From Nitrospirota bacterium (GTDB lineage: Bacteria; Nitrospirota; Nitrospiria; Nitrospirales; UBA8639): DNA of 6,235 bases. The stretch covers positions 182,534-188,768 of the forward strand of contig CP070628.1 of NCBI GenBank assembly GCA_020355985.1, written 5' to 3'. A program made the translations under genes and the position numbers. Below, one piece after another: positions 1 through 5,853 of this stretch; within the stretch, counting starts at the first letter, position 1; every line of letters starts with the position of its first letter. The notes under the pieces were generated by a model that ran no database searches, was not told the origin of the DNA, and was given only the letters and a program-made list of their open reading frames with translations.

Positions 1-1
1 C

Positions 2-664
2 CTCACAATTTACCCTGGCTTTTGGGAAGCTCGTCTAACGCTTGGCAAAACCTTTGATCAACAAGGAGCGCCTGACAAAGCCATCCAAGAATATGAGGCC
101 GTTCTTACACAACAACCCTCGGCTTCAGATGCACTGTATCTTCTGGCGTACCATCTTATGCAACGGAATCAACTCGACCGGGCCGAGGATCTCCTGATCC
201 GTCTGACGGATCAGAATGCCAGACATACGGAAGGATGGTATTTACGAGGTCGTCTTGCAGAACAACGCCATCACATAGACCAGGCCTTTGAGGCTTATCA
301 GCAGGTATTGCGCACGAATCCTGATCACACAGAGACTCATTACAACCTCGGCTTCTTGTTTCAACAGCAAGACCAACCCCAAAAAGCTATTGAACATTTC
401 CGGCGAGTCACTCAGTTAAACCCCACTGACGCGGAAGCTTATTTCAATTTGGGTGTGCTGCTCGTTTCACAAAATCAGCTGAACGAGGCAGAGGAGGCCT
501 ACCAGAAAGGGATCGCCTTACAGCCAAATTCTGTGGAAGGACAATTCAATATTGGGACCTTTTATGAATTTCATAAAGAAGACCTTCAAAAGGCCAAACA
601 CCACTACCAAAATTATTTGAGCTTAAAAGGAACCGATAAACGGATTCAAGAATTAATGAAATAG
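2..664 (+). CDS. TPR-repeat protein, 3' part (start outside the window)
   Basis: The frame is open from the window edge to the TAG at 662-664, so this is the C-terminal 220 residues of a longer protein. The ATG at 158 is an internal Met inside a repeat, not a start. Six consecutive 34-residue tetratricopeptide repeats can be laid out from about visible residue 7. They show the usual W/Y/L-G-A-Y-P pattern, for example WYLRGRLAEQ, HYNLGFLFQQ, YFNLGVLLVS and FNIGTFYEF, with NP or QP at the repeat ends. The last repeat has one extra residue and is followed by a short charged helix ending in ELMK. TPR arrays form superhelical scaffolds for protein-protein contact. Nothing in the visible part gives enzymatic function or location, and the missing N-terminus could hold a signal peptide, membrane anchor or catalytic domain. 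The gene converges on the - strand unit ending at 685, with only 20 bp between them. Confidence 0.93.
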   Translation, partial: LTIYPGFWEARLTLGKTFDQQGAPDKAIQEYEAVLTQQPSASDALYLLAYHLMQRNQLDRAEDLLIRLTDQNARHTEGWYLRGRLAEQRHHIDQAFEAYQQVLRTNPDHTETHYNLGFLFQQQDQPQKAIEHFRRVTQLNPTDAEAYFNLGVLLVSQNQLNEAEEAYQKGIALQPNSVEGQFNIGTFYEFHKEDLQKAKHHYQNYLSLKGTDKRIQELMK

Positions 665-684
665 GAAGGAGGACCTAACAGGCC

Positions 685-864
685 TTAGTTATTGCTATAA
701 ATCGCTAGACCGAAAAGCATCCCCAAAAGGAACAGGACGACAAGAGAGTTCCACGTTTCATAACGCTCTGCCAATTCCTCGACATAGGAGGTTCGACACC
801 CATTCACAAGCCACACAACACAAGGACCAATCCGGTAAAACACCAAAATATCTATATTAACCAC
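685..864 (-). CDS. Small hypothetical membrane protein, 59 aa, GTG start
   Basis: This short gene would be missed by an ATG-only or 60-codon cutoff. Reading from the GTG at 864-862 to the TAA at 687-685 gives 59 residues. A strong Shine-Dalgarno, GAGGAG (878-873), sits 8 nt before the GTG, and the frame is closed by an in-frame TGA at 879-877, so this is the first possible start. Residues 5-20 are moderately hydrophobic (DILVFYRIGPCVVWLV). Residues 23-39 are polar and look helical (around YVEELAERYETWN). Residues 40-57 form a convincing transmembrane segment (SLVVLFLLGMLFGLAIY) followed by a short SNN end. It starts 17 bp after the stop of the APH/AAA gene on the same strand, so the two are probably co-transcribed and perhaps translationally coupled. 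I do not recognise the family, so a function cannot be given. Support comes from ribosome-binding site, spacing and hydrophobic pattern; no homology was available. Confidence 0.7.
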   Translation of the reverse strand: MVNIDILVFYRIGPCVVWLVNGCRTSYVEELAERYETWNSLVVLFLLGMLFGLAIYSNN

Positions 865-872
865 TAAAGTCT

Positions 873-878
873 CTCCTC
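873..878 (-). promoter_or_regulatory. Shine-Dalgarno of the 59-aa small protein
   Basis: The motif GAGGAG on the - strand lies 8 nt upstream of the GTG at 864-862, in the 17-bp gap after the upstream stop codon. It decides the start of the small gene and is the strongest argument that this gene is translated. Confidence 0.65.
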
Positions 879-881
879 AAT

Positions 882-2465
882 TCACAGTCCTGTTTTCTCC
901 TTTAGTTCCTTAATTGCTGAAATAATCGATTGAGGATCTCTTGAATCCACTCTAATCACATGCAGTTGTTCTGCTTGAGTGAAATGCTCGTCGATTTCTT
1001 GTTGCCGTTCCATAATGGCGACGGTCGCATCTGATGCATCACGCCCTTCTCGAGAGCGCCGCTTTATCCTCTCTGCCAAAACCGCTTCCGGAGCGAATAC
1101 ATCCACGATGAACCATGCACATGCCTGCTCTTGGGCCAACCGACTGAATAATCCTCGCTGATGTTGTCGAAGAAAAGTGGCATCACCCACAACTGAAAAC
1201 CCCGCTTGCAAAAGAATTCTTGCCAATTCACCTAATCGATCATACGTGTGCTCCGTCATATCTAAGTGGTAGAGATCGTCATCCTGAAGATCTTCGGTCT
1301 TGGTTTTCGATATTTCTGCAAACAAACGCTTCCGCTCCACATCAGATCGCACACGGATCGCTCCAATGGCTTGTACTATTTCTGTGGACACCGTGGTTTT
1401 CCCAGTTCCTGAAACTCCATGCATCATAATGAGGACCGGAGGGACACAGGAAACAAACCGGTGAGCGAGTTCCACATACTCACAGAGTTCATTTTTGGCT
1501 TTCTCCTTTTCCACTCCGTCTTCTTCCAATTGCGCCAAACGTAAGCCCGCAACCTTTGCTCGAACCAGAGCCCGATAAATCTGGTAAAATCGAAAAATCA
1601 CAAGCCCTTCGTAGTCTCCCGTCAATTCCAGATATCGATTCAAAAACACAAACGCCAAATCCTCTCGACCATGTTTTTCCAAATCCATCACCAAAAAAGC
1701 TACTTCACTCAGGACATCGATCCAGCGAAGACGTGGTTCAAATTCCAAGGCATCAAACACGCAGACCTTTCCTTCGAACACGGCGATATTGCCTAAATGC
1801 AGATCCCCGTGACATTCTCGAACATAGCCTTCATTTTTCCGCTGAACAAAGACTTCGTACAAATGACGCCATTCTTTCAGTAGCCATTCCTCTGTGCCTG
1901 CCAAGTTTTTCTGAGTGGCTGGCGGGAGAAGGTGGAGAGGTATTTCATCAAGACACTCCTGCATCGGTTGCCAAACCATGTCTGGATTTCCATATGGTGA
2001 ATGCTCTCCGGCCTTTTCAATTTGGGCATGAAATTGCGCTAGTCTTTCAGCTAATTGAGAAACGCAAGCTCCAGCTTTTTCTCCGCTCACCAGAATGTCA
2101 TACACCTCTTGTTCAGAAGAAAATTGCTTCATTTTGACCGCGAATTCAAATGAAGGCCCATGCCCATCAATGTGAGGATTAGAAGGGGAACCAGTAATTG
2201 GAACTATCCCCAGATAGACTTCAGGCGCCAACCGGCGATTTAGTCGAACTTCCTCCTCACAAAACCACCGCCGTTTTTCGAGGGTTGAAAAATCCACAAA
2301 TGAATACTTCACAGGTTTTTTGATTTTATAAGCATAGCACCCCGTTAACACCACCCATGAAATATGGGTTTCAATTAATTTCACCTGCTCAACCGAATGG
2401 AAGTAACATTCGGGATTTTTCAACCCCTGAACCCATGTTGTCGATACCTCACTCATAGCAACCAC
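882..2465 (-). CDS. Bifunctional APH-like phosphotransferase / AAA (P-loop) kinase-like protein
   Basis: Two domains are visible. Residues about 20-330 are an aminoglycoside-phosphotransferase-like (protein-kinase-fold) domain: YAYKIKKPV near residue 45 supplies the nucleotide-binding Lys region, HGDLHLGN (219-226) is the catalytic loop, and FDALEFEP (237-244) supplies the metal-binding Asp. Residues about 343-520 are a P-loop kinase domain of the AAA_33/zeta-toxin-like type: Walker A GVSGTGKTT (350-358), VRSDVERKRL (372-381), Walker B-like VVGDAT (425-430), and an Arg-rich lid at about 467-490 ending in IMERQ. The length of 527 aa is what I expect for this bifunctional family, and no key motif is missing. 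The protein is cytoplasmic and its natural substrate is unknown; the APH domain does not by itself mean antibiotic resistance. The longest reading uses a GTG at 2465; the ATG at 2456-2454 (residue 4) is an equally good start, and neither has a clear Shine-Dalgarno. The gene is transcribed divergently from the cytochrome gene, and the 59-aa membrane-protein gene follows it. Confidence 0.93.
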   Translation of the reverse strand: MVAMSEVSTTWVQGLKNPECYFHSVEQVKLIETHISWVVLTGCYAYKIKKPVKYSFVDFSTLEKRRWFCEEEVRLNRRLAPEVYLGIVPITGSPSNPHIDGHGPSFEFAVKMKQFSSEQEVYDILVSGEKAGACVSQLAERLAQFHAQIEKAGEHSPYGNPDMVWQPMQECLDEIPLHLLPPATQKNLAGTEEWLLKEWRHLYEVFVQRKNEGYVRECHGDLHLGNIAVFEGKVCVFDALEFEPRLRWIDVLSEVAFLVMDLEKHGREDLAFVFLNRYLELTGDYEGLVIFRFYQIYRALVRAKVAGLRLAQLEEDGVEKEKAKNELCEYVELAHRFVSCVPPVLIMMHGVSGTGKTTVSTEIVQAIGAIRVRSDVERKRLFAEISKTKTEDLQDDDLYHLDMTEHTYDRLGELARILLQAGFSVVGDATFLRQHQRGLFSRLAQEQACAWFIVDVFAPEAVLAERIKRRSREGRDASDATVAIMERQQEIDEHFTQAEQLHVIRVDSRDPQSIISAIKELKEKTGL

Positions 2466-2636
2466 GGATTACAATACGGTTTCTGTCATAGTAAAATTTC
2501 TCAACCACCCATTTCCCTCATGGCTTGCAATATTGTCTTGTATTTGTCTATCAGCTAGCAATCGTAAGCTTTCTATACCCCTATCCGACTTGTAACGAAA
2601 ATCTCAGACCAGGTACACTGATTTATACAGGTACCC
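2466..2636. promoter_or_regulatory. Divergent intergenic promoter region
   Basis: This 171-bp AT-rich gap separates the APH/AAA gene (leftward) from the cytochrome gene (rightward), so it must hold promoters for both. No open frame here has convincing coding character. For the rightward gene the best sigma70-like pair is TTGTAA (2590-2595) and TACACT (2614-2619) with an 18-bp spacer. I found no convincing pair for the leftward gene. A 7-bp direct repeat, CAGGTAC, occurs at 2610-2616 and 2628-2634, the second copy lying over the ribosome-binding region of the cytochrome gene. Confidence 0.6.
2590..2619 (+). promoter_or_regulatory. Candidate sigma70-type promoter for the cytochrome cluster
   Basis: TTGTAA and TACACT, separated by 18 bp, each match the consensus at four of six positions. 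Transcription would start near 2626 and leave a leader of only about 10 nt before the ATG, which is short. This is a weak prediction made by eye. Confidence 0.22.
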
Positions 2637-3245
2637 ATGCTAAGACGAATAAAATGGCTGTTCTTGTTGTGCATACTCTTTCTCATTGCCGGAATCCTGG
2701 CTGCTCTCTGGTTTCTGCCCGGCACCTTCACTGCCAAAGCGACTCCCCCTGCTTGGGAAGTTAAAATGGCCAGATTCATCCGTCACATGGCCACACCAAG
2801 TCATTTCCTTAAGATGTCAAATCCCATCCCCTTTTCACCTGAGACCTTAGCCGAAGCACGGCATCATTTCGCTGATCATTGCGCCACCTGCCATGCCAAC
2901 GATGGAAGCGGCAAAACAGCCATGGGGCCTAATTTTTATCCACCGGTTCCAGACCTTCGAGATCCCGTCATCCAGTCAATGCAAGATGGAGAACTATTTT
3001 ACGTGATTCATTCTGGCATTCGTTTCACCGGCATGCCAGCCTGGGGCAAAGGTCCTCCCGAAGAAGATCAAGAAAGCTGGAAGCTGGTTCTTTTCATTCG
3101 GCATTTGCCGAATATCACACCGGAAGAAATCGCTGAGATGAAAAAAGATAATCCCCTTACTCGTGCTGAACGAGAACAACAAGATATGCTTGATCAATTC
3201 TTATCGGGTGAAGACGTGGAACCTGCCACGTCTCATCATCATTAA
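2637..3245 (+). CDS. Membrane-anchored monohaem c-type cytochrome
   Basis: The protein has 202 residues. An N-terminal membrane anchor (about residues 6-27, after MLRRIK) has no good cleavage site, so the protein is probably held in the inner membrane with its haem domain in the periplasm. The haem-binding motif CATCH is at 82-86, with H86 as proximal ligand. M133 in TGMPAWG is the probable distal ligand. Further family marks are HHFADHCATCHANDGSG, the GELFYVIHSGIRFTGMPAWG block and WKLVLFIRHLP (148-158), which together identify a class I cytochrome c. The C-terminus is a charged helix ending in three histidines (200-202), which could bind metal. The likely role is electron transfer, but the partner is not shown. 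The start has only a weak ribosome-binding site (AGG at 2629-2631, 5 nt before the ATG), but the anchor begins directly at this Met. It is the first gene of a three-gene unit, followed after 24 bp by the DUF5666-like gene. Confidence 0.93.
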   Translation: MLRRIKWLFLLCILFLIAGILAALWFLPGTFTAKATPPAWEVKMARFIRHMATPSHFLKMSNPIPFSPETLAEARHHFADHCATCHANDGSGKTAMGPNFYPPVPDLRDPVIQSMQDGELFYVIHSGIRFTGMPAWGKGPPEEDQESWKLVLFIRHLPNITPEEIAEMKKDNPLTRAEREQQDMLDQFLSGEDVEPATSHHH

Positions 3246-3256
3246 TTCGTTTATCC

Positions 3257-3262
3257 GAGGAG
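3257..3262 (+). promoter_or_regulatory. Shine-Dalgarno of the DUF5666-like gene
   Basis: GAGGAG lies 7 nt before the ATG at 3270, in the 24-bp gap after the cytochrome stop codon. It is much stronger than the site of the cytochrome gene itself, so the second gene may be translated better than the first from the same message. Confidence 0.6.
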
Positions 3263-3269
3263 CCCTGCA

Positions 3270-3596
3270 ATGAGAAACGTTTGTCGCTTACTGATCCTGG
3301 CCTTGGTCCTGATTCTTCCCACATTTGCCTGGGCACACGGAGATGCTGCCCATATCATGGGGTCTGTGACCGCAATAGAAACAGATCATGTCGTCATTCA
3401 AACGACCAAAGGCGATTCCCTTTCTCTTGCCTTTCAACCCCAGACCACTTTCCAACAAAAAGGCATCCACAAGAAAGATGCTCGTCCACAAGTGGGAGAC
3501 CGGCTGGTTGCTGAAGTCACGAAAAAAGGGCTACCTCAAAACCATGATTGGGTCGCAACCGAAATCACCTTTGCCACACCCAAGAAAAAACTCTAA
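3270..3596 (+). CDS. Small periplasmic DUF5666-like (OB-type beta-barrel) protein
   Basis: The protein has 108 residues. It has a classical Sec signal peptide (MRNVCR, then a hydrophobic core to residue 16, then PTFAWA) with predicted cleavage after A22, leaving a mature N-terminus HGDAAH. The mature part reads as a single small beta-barrel of the DUF5666 type: HIMGSVTAIETDHVVIQTTKGDSLSLAF (around 28-55), a strand ending in a Thr/Phe-rich turn, then VGDRLVAEVTKKG and VATEITF. A strong Shine-Dalgarno, GAGGAG (3257-3262), lies 7 nt before the ATG. Proteins of this kind are small exported proteins without a firmly known function; some are annotated as metal- or copper-binding, and the N-terminal His would suit that, but this is inference. 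The position between the cytochrome and Slp genes, with gaps of 24 and 43 bp, suggests one transcript. The family call rests on recognised pattern, not on a search. Confidence 0.85.
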   Translation: MRNVCRLLILALVLILPTFAWAHGDAAHIMGSVTAIETDHVVIQTTKGDSLSLAFQPQTTFQQKGIHKKDARPQVGDRLVAEVTKKGLPQNHDWVATEITFATPKKKL

Positions 3597-3639
3597 GCTT
3601 GCTTAACTTCAATGTTCCGAGCTCCATGAGGTTCAACAC

Positions 3640-4236
3640 ATGGTGCATCTTGCAACCGGAGTCAGCAAAACAACCCAGCTCTTCTTAAGGCTAGGGATAG
3701 GATTAGGCATTCTTGGGCTTGGTTGTGCTCAGTCATACAAAACCACGCTTTCACCCGATCTGGCGAATCAACTCGATGACTCCCTGTCCTTTTCCCAAAT
3801 CAAAGAGTTTCCGGACAAACACAAGGGAAAACTGGTCATACTCGGAGGACAAATCCTTTCAGCTAAACGCCTCCAACATTCTACGGAACTCATCATCCTT
3901 CAATTACCTCTTATCCAGCAACAAGAGCCCACAACCGAACTGACCCGTTCCCAAGGTCGCTATATTGCTTACCAACAAGAGTTTTTAGATCCAGCCACGG
4001 TTCCTCCTGGAACCCGAATCACCCTTGCTGGAGAGCTGTCGGGGTCTCTTACACAAAATTTGGACGAAACTGAATATACCTACCCAACCCTCATCATCAA
4101 ACAGTTCAAAGTTTGGCCCACCCATTCTTTAGACTTTCCGGTTTATAGCCAACCATATCCGTATTGGGGACCCTATGCCTATCCCTATTGGGGTCCACGA
4201 GGCCGCTTCTACGGGTATTACCCTTATTATTGGTAA
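3640..4236 (+). CDS. Slp-family outer-membrane lipoprotein
   Basis: The protein has 198 residues. A positively charged n-region and hydrophobic core end in ILGLGC, so C29 is the probable lipidated cysteine; the box is slightly unusual (Gly at -3) but fits the general lipobox rule. Residue +2 is Ala, not Asp, which favours outer-membrane sorting. The mature part has the Slp pattern: SFSQIKEFPDKHKGKLVILGGQI (50-72), then ELIILQLPL, a GRYIAY segment (106-111), PGTRITLAGELSG (123-135), and YTYPTLIIKQFKVWP (146-160). E. coli Slp is a starvation- and stationary-phase-induced lipoprotein, but the role here is unknown. The last 28 residues are extraordinarily aromatic (14 Tyr/Trp/Phe), with YPYWGP present twice at an 8-residue spacing. 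A ribosome-binding site TGAGG (3627-3631) lies 8 nt before the ATG. This is the last gene of the cytochrome/DUF5666/Slp unit. Confidence 0.9.
   Translation: MVHLATGVSKTTQLFLRLGIGLGILGLGCAQSYKTTLSPDLANQLDDSLSFSQIKEFPDKHKGKLVILGGQILSAKRLQHSTELIILQLPLIQQQEPTTELTRSQGRYIAYQQEFLDPATVPPGTRITLAGELSGSLTQNLDETEYTYPTLIIKQFKVWPTHSLDFPVYSQPYPYWGPYAYPYWGPRGRFYGYYPYYW
4156..4196 (+). repeat. Two 24-bp-period tandem repeats encoding YPYWGP in the Slp tail
   Basis: The 17-bp block that starts TATCC at 4156 recurs at 4180 with two mismatches. It encodes YPYWGP at residues 173-178 and 181-186, a period of 8 residues. The repeat is part of the coding region and its reading frame is kept. Confidence 0.75.
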
Positions 4237-4257
4237 AGAGAAGGGCTAAGAACGTCA

Positions 4258-4291
4258 AAGTAGACACGAGGGCAGACAGGCAGGTCTACTT
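4258..4291 (+). terminator. Weak hairpin after the Slp gene, possible transcription end
   Basis: AAGTAGAC (4258-4265) and GTCTACTT (4284-4291) are perfect inverted repeats with an 18-nt loop, 21 nt after the Slp stop codon. There is no T-run after it, so it is not a classical intrinsic terminator. It may only stabilise the 3' end of the message, or be chance. Confidence 0.25.
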
Positions 4292-4365
4292 ATGCCAATG
4301 AGATTAAGGTGGAGAATGTGGCTCTAATTGTAAGACAGGTGTAATCGAATGGCCGGGAAAGAACA

Positions 4366-4395
4366 TGCTAGGAGAATGTGTCCATTCTCCTAGCA
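4366..4395 (-). terminator. Perfect 13-bp hairpin, probable terminator of the acidic secreted-protein gene
   Basis: TGCTAGGAGAATG (4366-4378) and CATTCTCCTAGCA (4383-4395) pair perfectly with a 4-nt loop. On the - strand the hairpin comes 54 nt after the stop codon of the acidic protein gene and is followed by TGTTCTTT, a modest U-rich tract. On the + strand it is followed by A residues, so it would not act as an intrinsic terminator for the Slp gene. The stem is certain; the terminator role is inferred from position. Confidence 0.6.
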
Positions 4396-4449
4396 AAAAG
4401 ATGTGAAAAAGAAAACTGATGCAGTTTCAAAAATTCTGAAGTATGGAAC

Positions 4450-5853
4450 TTACAGGTGGTGAGGATCCAGTCCCTCCTCTGTTTCCATCGCATGATCATT
4501 GGCATGCTCACTCTTGGCATGTTCATCATCTGTAGGATGAGCGTCCGTAGGCTGCCCTTCGATGGAAGGCTCGGACGGCATTGCTTCTGACATATCCATG
4601 GCACTTTCTGGGACTTGCGCGTCGACAGAAGGTTCAATGAGTTGATCTTGGCTCATACTATCGTCCAGCATGTTCTGTTCAACCACAGGATGTTCTTCCA
4701 TAAATTCAGGATGTGCCCCTTCGCTATGTTCTTTCATGAATTCGGGATATGACCCTTCGTTATGTTCTTTCATGAATTCAGGATATGACCCTTCGGCATT
4801 CACCGTCGCTTGTGTGTCGGAACCAGCCTCAACGGCAGCTTCCTCAAGCACGGCCTCATTCATCTTTTGATCCATCAAACCATTTTCCATTAACGGATCT
4901 TCTTCATTGAGCATTTGCTCAATTTCTTCCAATTCGTCCATTTCGCTTACCGGTCCCTGGGAAGCGACTTCAGTGTCTGGATGAAATTCACTACTACCTC
5001 CGTTTTCATTCGACATGTCTTGCACAGACACTTCTTCAGCCAGTGCATCTGCCGTGGGTTCTGTAGGAAGGGCTTCTTGAATAGTGTTATCTTCAATCCC
5101 CTCTTCGACACTTTCTTCCTGACTCTGAGGATCAAACGACACCGGAACGGCAAAAGTCGTGCTGGAAAAATCTGCCACCAATCCGACCGAATCATCTCCT
5201 CCGTTCAGCACAAGAACAATGTCCGTCCCAGGGTTTTTCCACTCGGCCACCATCACTAAATGCCCGCGCATAATCGCTTGCCCCCACAAACTTTCGTCAT
5301 ATTGATAGAGTTTCTCTAGCCAAATTTCTTGAACGGATGTGGGTAAGCCATAGCTTTGGTTAATCCAATTTTTCAGGGTATGAAAATCTTGCACATATTC
5401 CGCCGCATCCTCATGCTGAGGTTCGAATACATACTTCGCCTGCCCTAAGTGATCTTCATAAAACGTATAGGTTAAGGCTGCCTCAATCCCCTCAATTTGA
5501 GTATGATAGGCCACCCGCTGTTCATAAGTGGACAAGACTGGTGACTGCAAATCCCAAGAGGACTGAACCGGTTCATTCTCTTTCACCTCTTGGACACTCA
5601 TGCCCCAATCAGTACTCCGTTGCTCAAAAGTCTTCGGTTGGGATGGCATCACCGTTTTTTGCATAATTGATGGCTCAGCTTGATGTTGCGTCGGCGCCAT
5701 AAGCAAATTGCCATTTGAATCCCGATGCCGGGTGAAATGCAAGTACTCAGAAGGACTTGCTGCGTAACTCGTAGCCAAAAATGATGTTCCCAACACTGAC
5801 AAAGCACCAATCAAAAAAAGATGTGTTTTCATAACAGTTCCCATCATCCTCAT
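4450..5853 (-). CDS. Secreted protein: N-terminal domain of unknown function plus acidic, Met/His-containing repeat tail
   Basis: The longest frame has 467 residues, but the ATG at 5832-5830 (residue 8) is the likelier start: it begins a classical signal peptide (MKTHLFLIGALSVLG...SYAA, cleavage near residue 32) and has GGGA about 8 nt upstream, whereas the first ATG has no ribosome-binding site. Residues about 80-232 look folded: TDWGMSVQEV, a YTFYEDHLGQAKYVF strand pair, a helix before YGLP, then W-containing and LVLNGG segments ending in FSSTTF. This WGMS..V..E pattern with repeated Y-x-F strands resembles a domain of unknown function seen in other bacterial exported proteins. From about residue 240 the sequence is low-complexity, very rich in Glu/Asp with almost no Lys/Arg, and holds about 15 Met. 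It has three tandem 12-residue repeats (354-389) and a His-rich end (DDEHAKSEHANDHA...DPHHL). The protein probably acts in the periplasm or outside the cell; the function is unknown. A calcium- or metal-binding tail is possible but not shown. It is not in an operon with its neighbours. Confidence 0.88.
   Translation of the reverse strand: MRMMGTVMKTHLFLIGALSVLGTSFLATSYAASPSEYLHFTRHRDSNGNLLMAPTQHQAEPSIMQKTVMPSQPKTFEQRSTDWGMSVQEVKENEPVQSSWDLQSPVLSTYEQRVAYHTQIEGIEAALTYTFYEDHLGQAKYVFEPQHEDAAEYVQDFHTLKNWINQSYGLPTSVQEIWLEKLYQYDESLWGQAIMRGHLVMVAEWKNPGTDIVLVLNGGDDSVGLVADFSSTTFAVPVSFDPQSQEESVEEGIEDNTIQEALPTEPTADALAEEVSVQDMSNENGGSSEFHPDTEVASQGPVSEMDELEEIEQMLNEEDPLMENGLMDQKMNEAVLEEAAVEAGSDTQATVNAEGSYPEFMKEHNEGSYPEFMKEHSEGAHPEFMEEHPVVEQNMLDDSMSQDQLIEPSVDAQVPESAMDMSEAMPSEPSIEGQPTDAHPTDDEHAKSEHANDHAMETEEGLDPHHL
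4687..4794 (-). repeat. Three tandem 36-bp in-frame repeats (12 aa each)
   Basis: Units lie at 4759-4794, 4723-4758 and 4687-4722 and encode EGSYPEFMKEHN, EGSYPEFMKEHS and EGAHPEFMEEHP. The first two differ at only 2 of 36 bases, while the third differs from the first at 7. This implies a recent duplication of one unit and an older one for the other. The period is an exact multiple of three, so copy number can change without breaking the frame. Confidence 0.95.

Larger units (their letters stand above)
4237..4449. other. Convergent intergenic spacer
   Basis: This 213-bp gap lies between the stop codons of the Slp gene (+) and the acidic secreted-protein gene (-). It contains an imperfectly placed 8-bp inverted repeat (4258-4291) and a strong perfect hairpin (4366-4395). 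No open frame with a ribosome-binding site and coding character was found. Confidence 0.6.

Noticed and set aside
158..664. A separate 168-residue TPR protein starting at the ATG at 158
   Set aside because: The frame is open to the window edge and the ATG falls inside a TPR helix; a further complete repeat lies upstream and no ribosome-binding site precedes the ATG.
1556..2137. A 193-codon open frame on the + strand
   Set aside because: It lies wholly antisense to the APH/AAA gene, whose motifs are intact, and its translation shows no protein-like pattern.
882..2465. Antibiotic resistance by aminoglycoside phosphorylation
   Set aside because: The APH fold is shared by many kinases; the fusion to a P-loop domain marks a housekeeping-type family, and no resistance context is present.
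4687..4794. CRISPR-like repeats
   Set aside because: The 36-bp units are directly adjacent with no spacers, and they keep the reading frame of a secreted protein.
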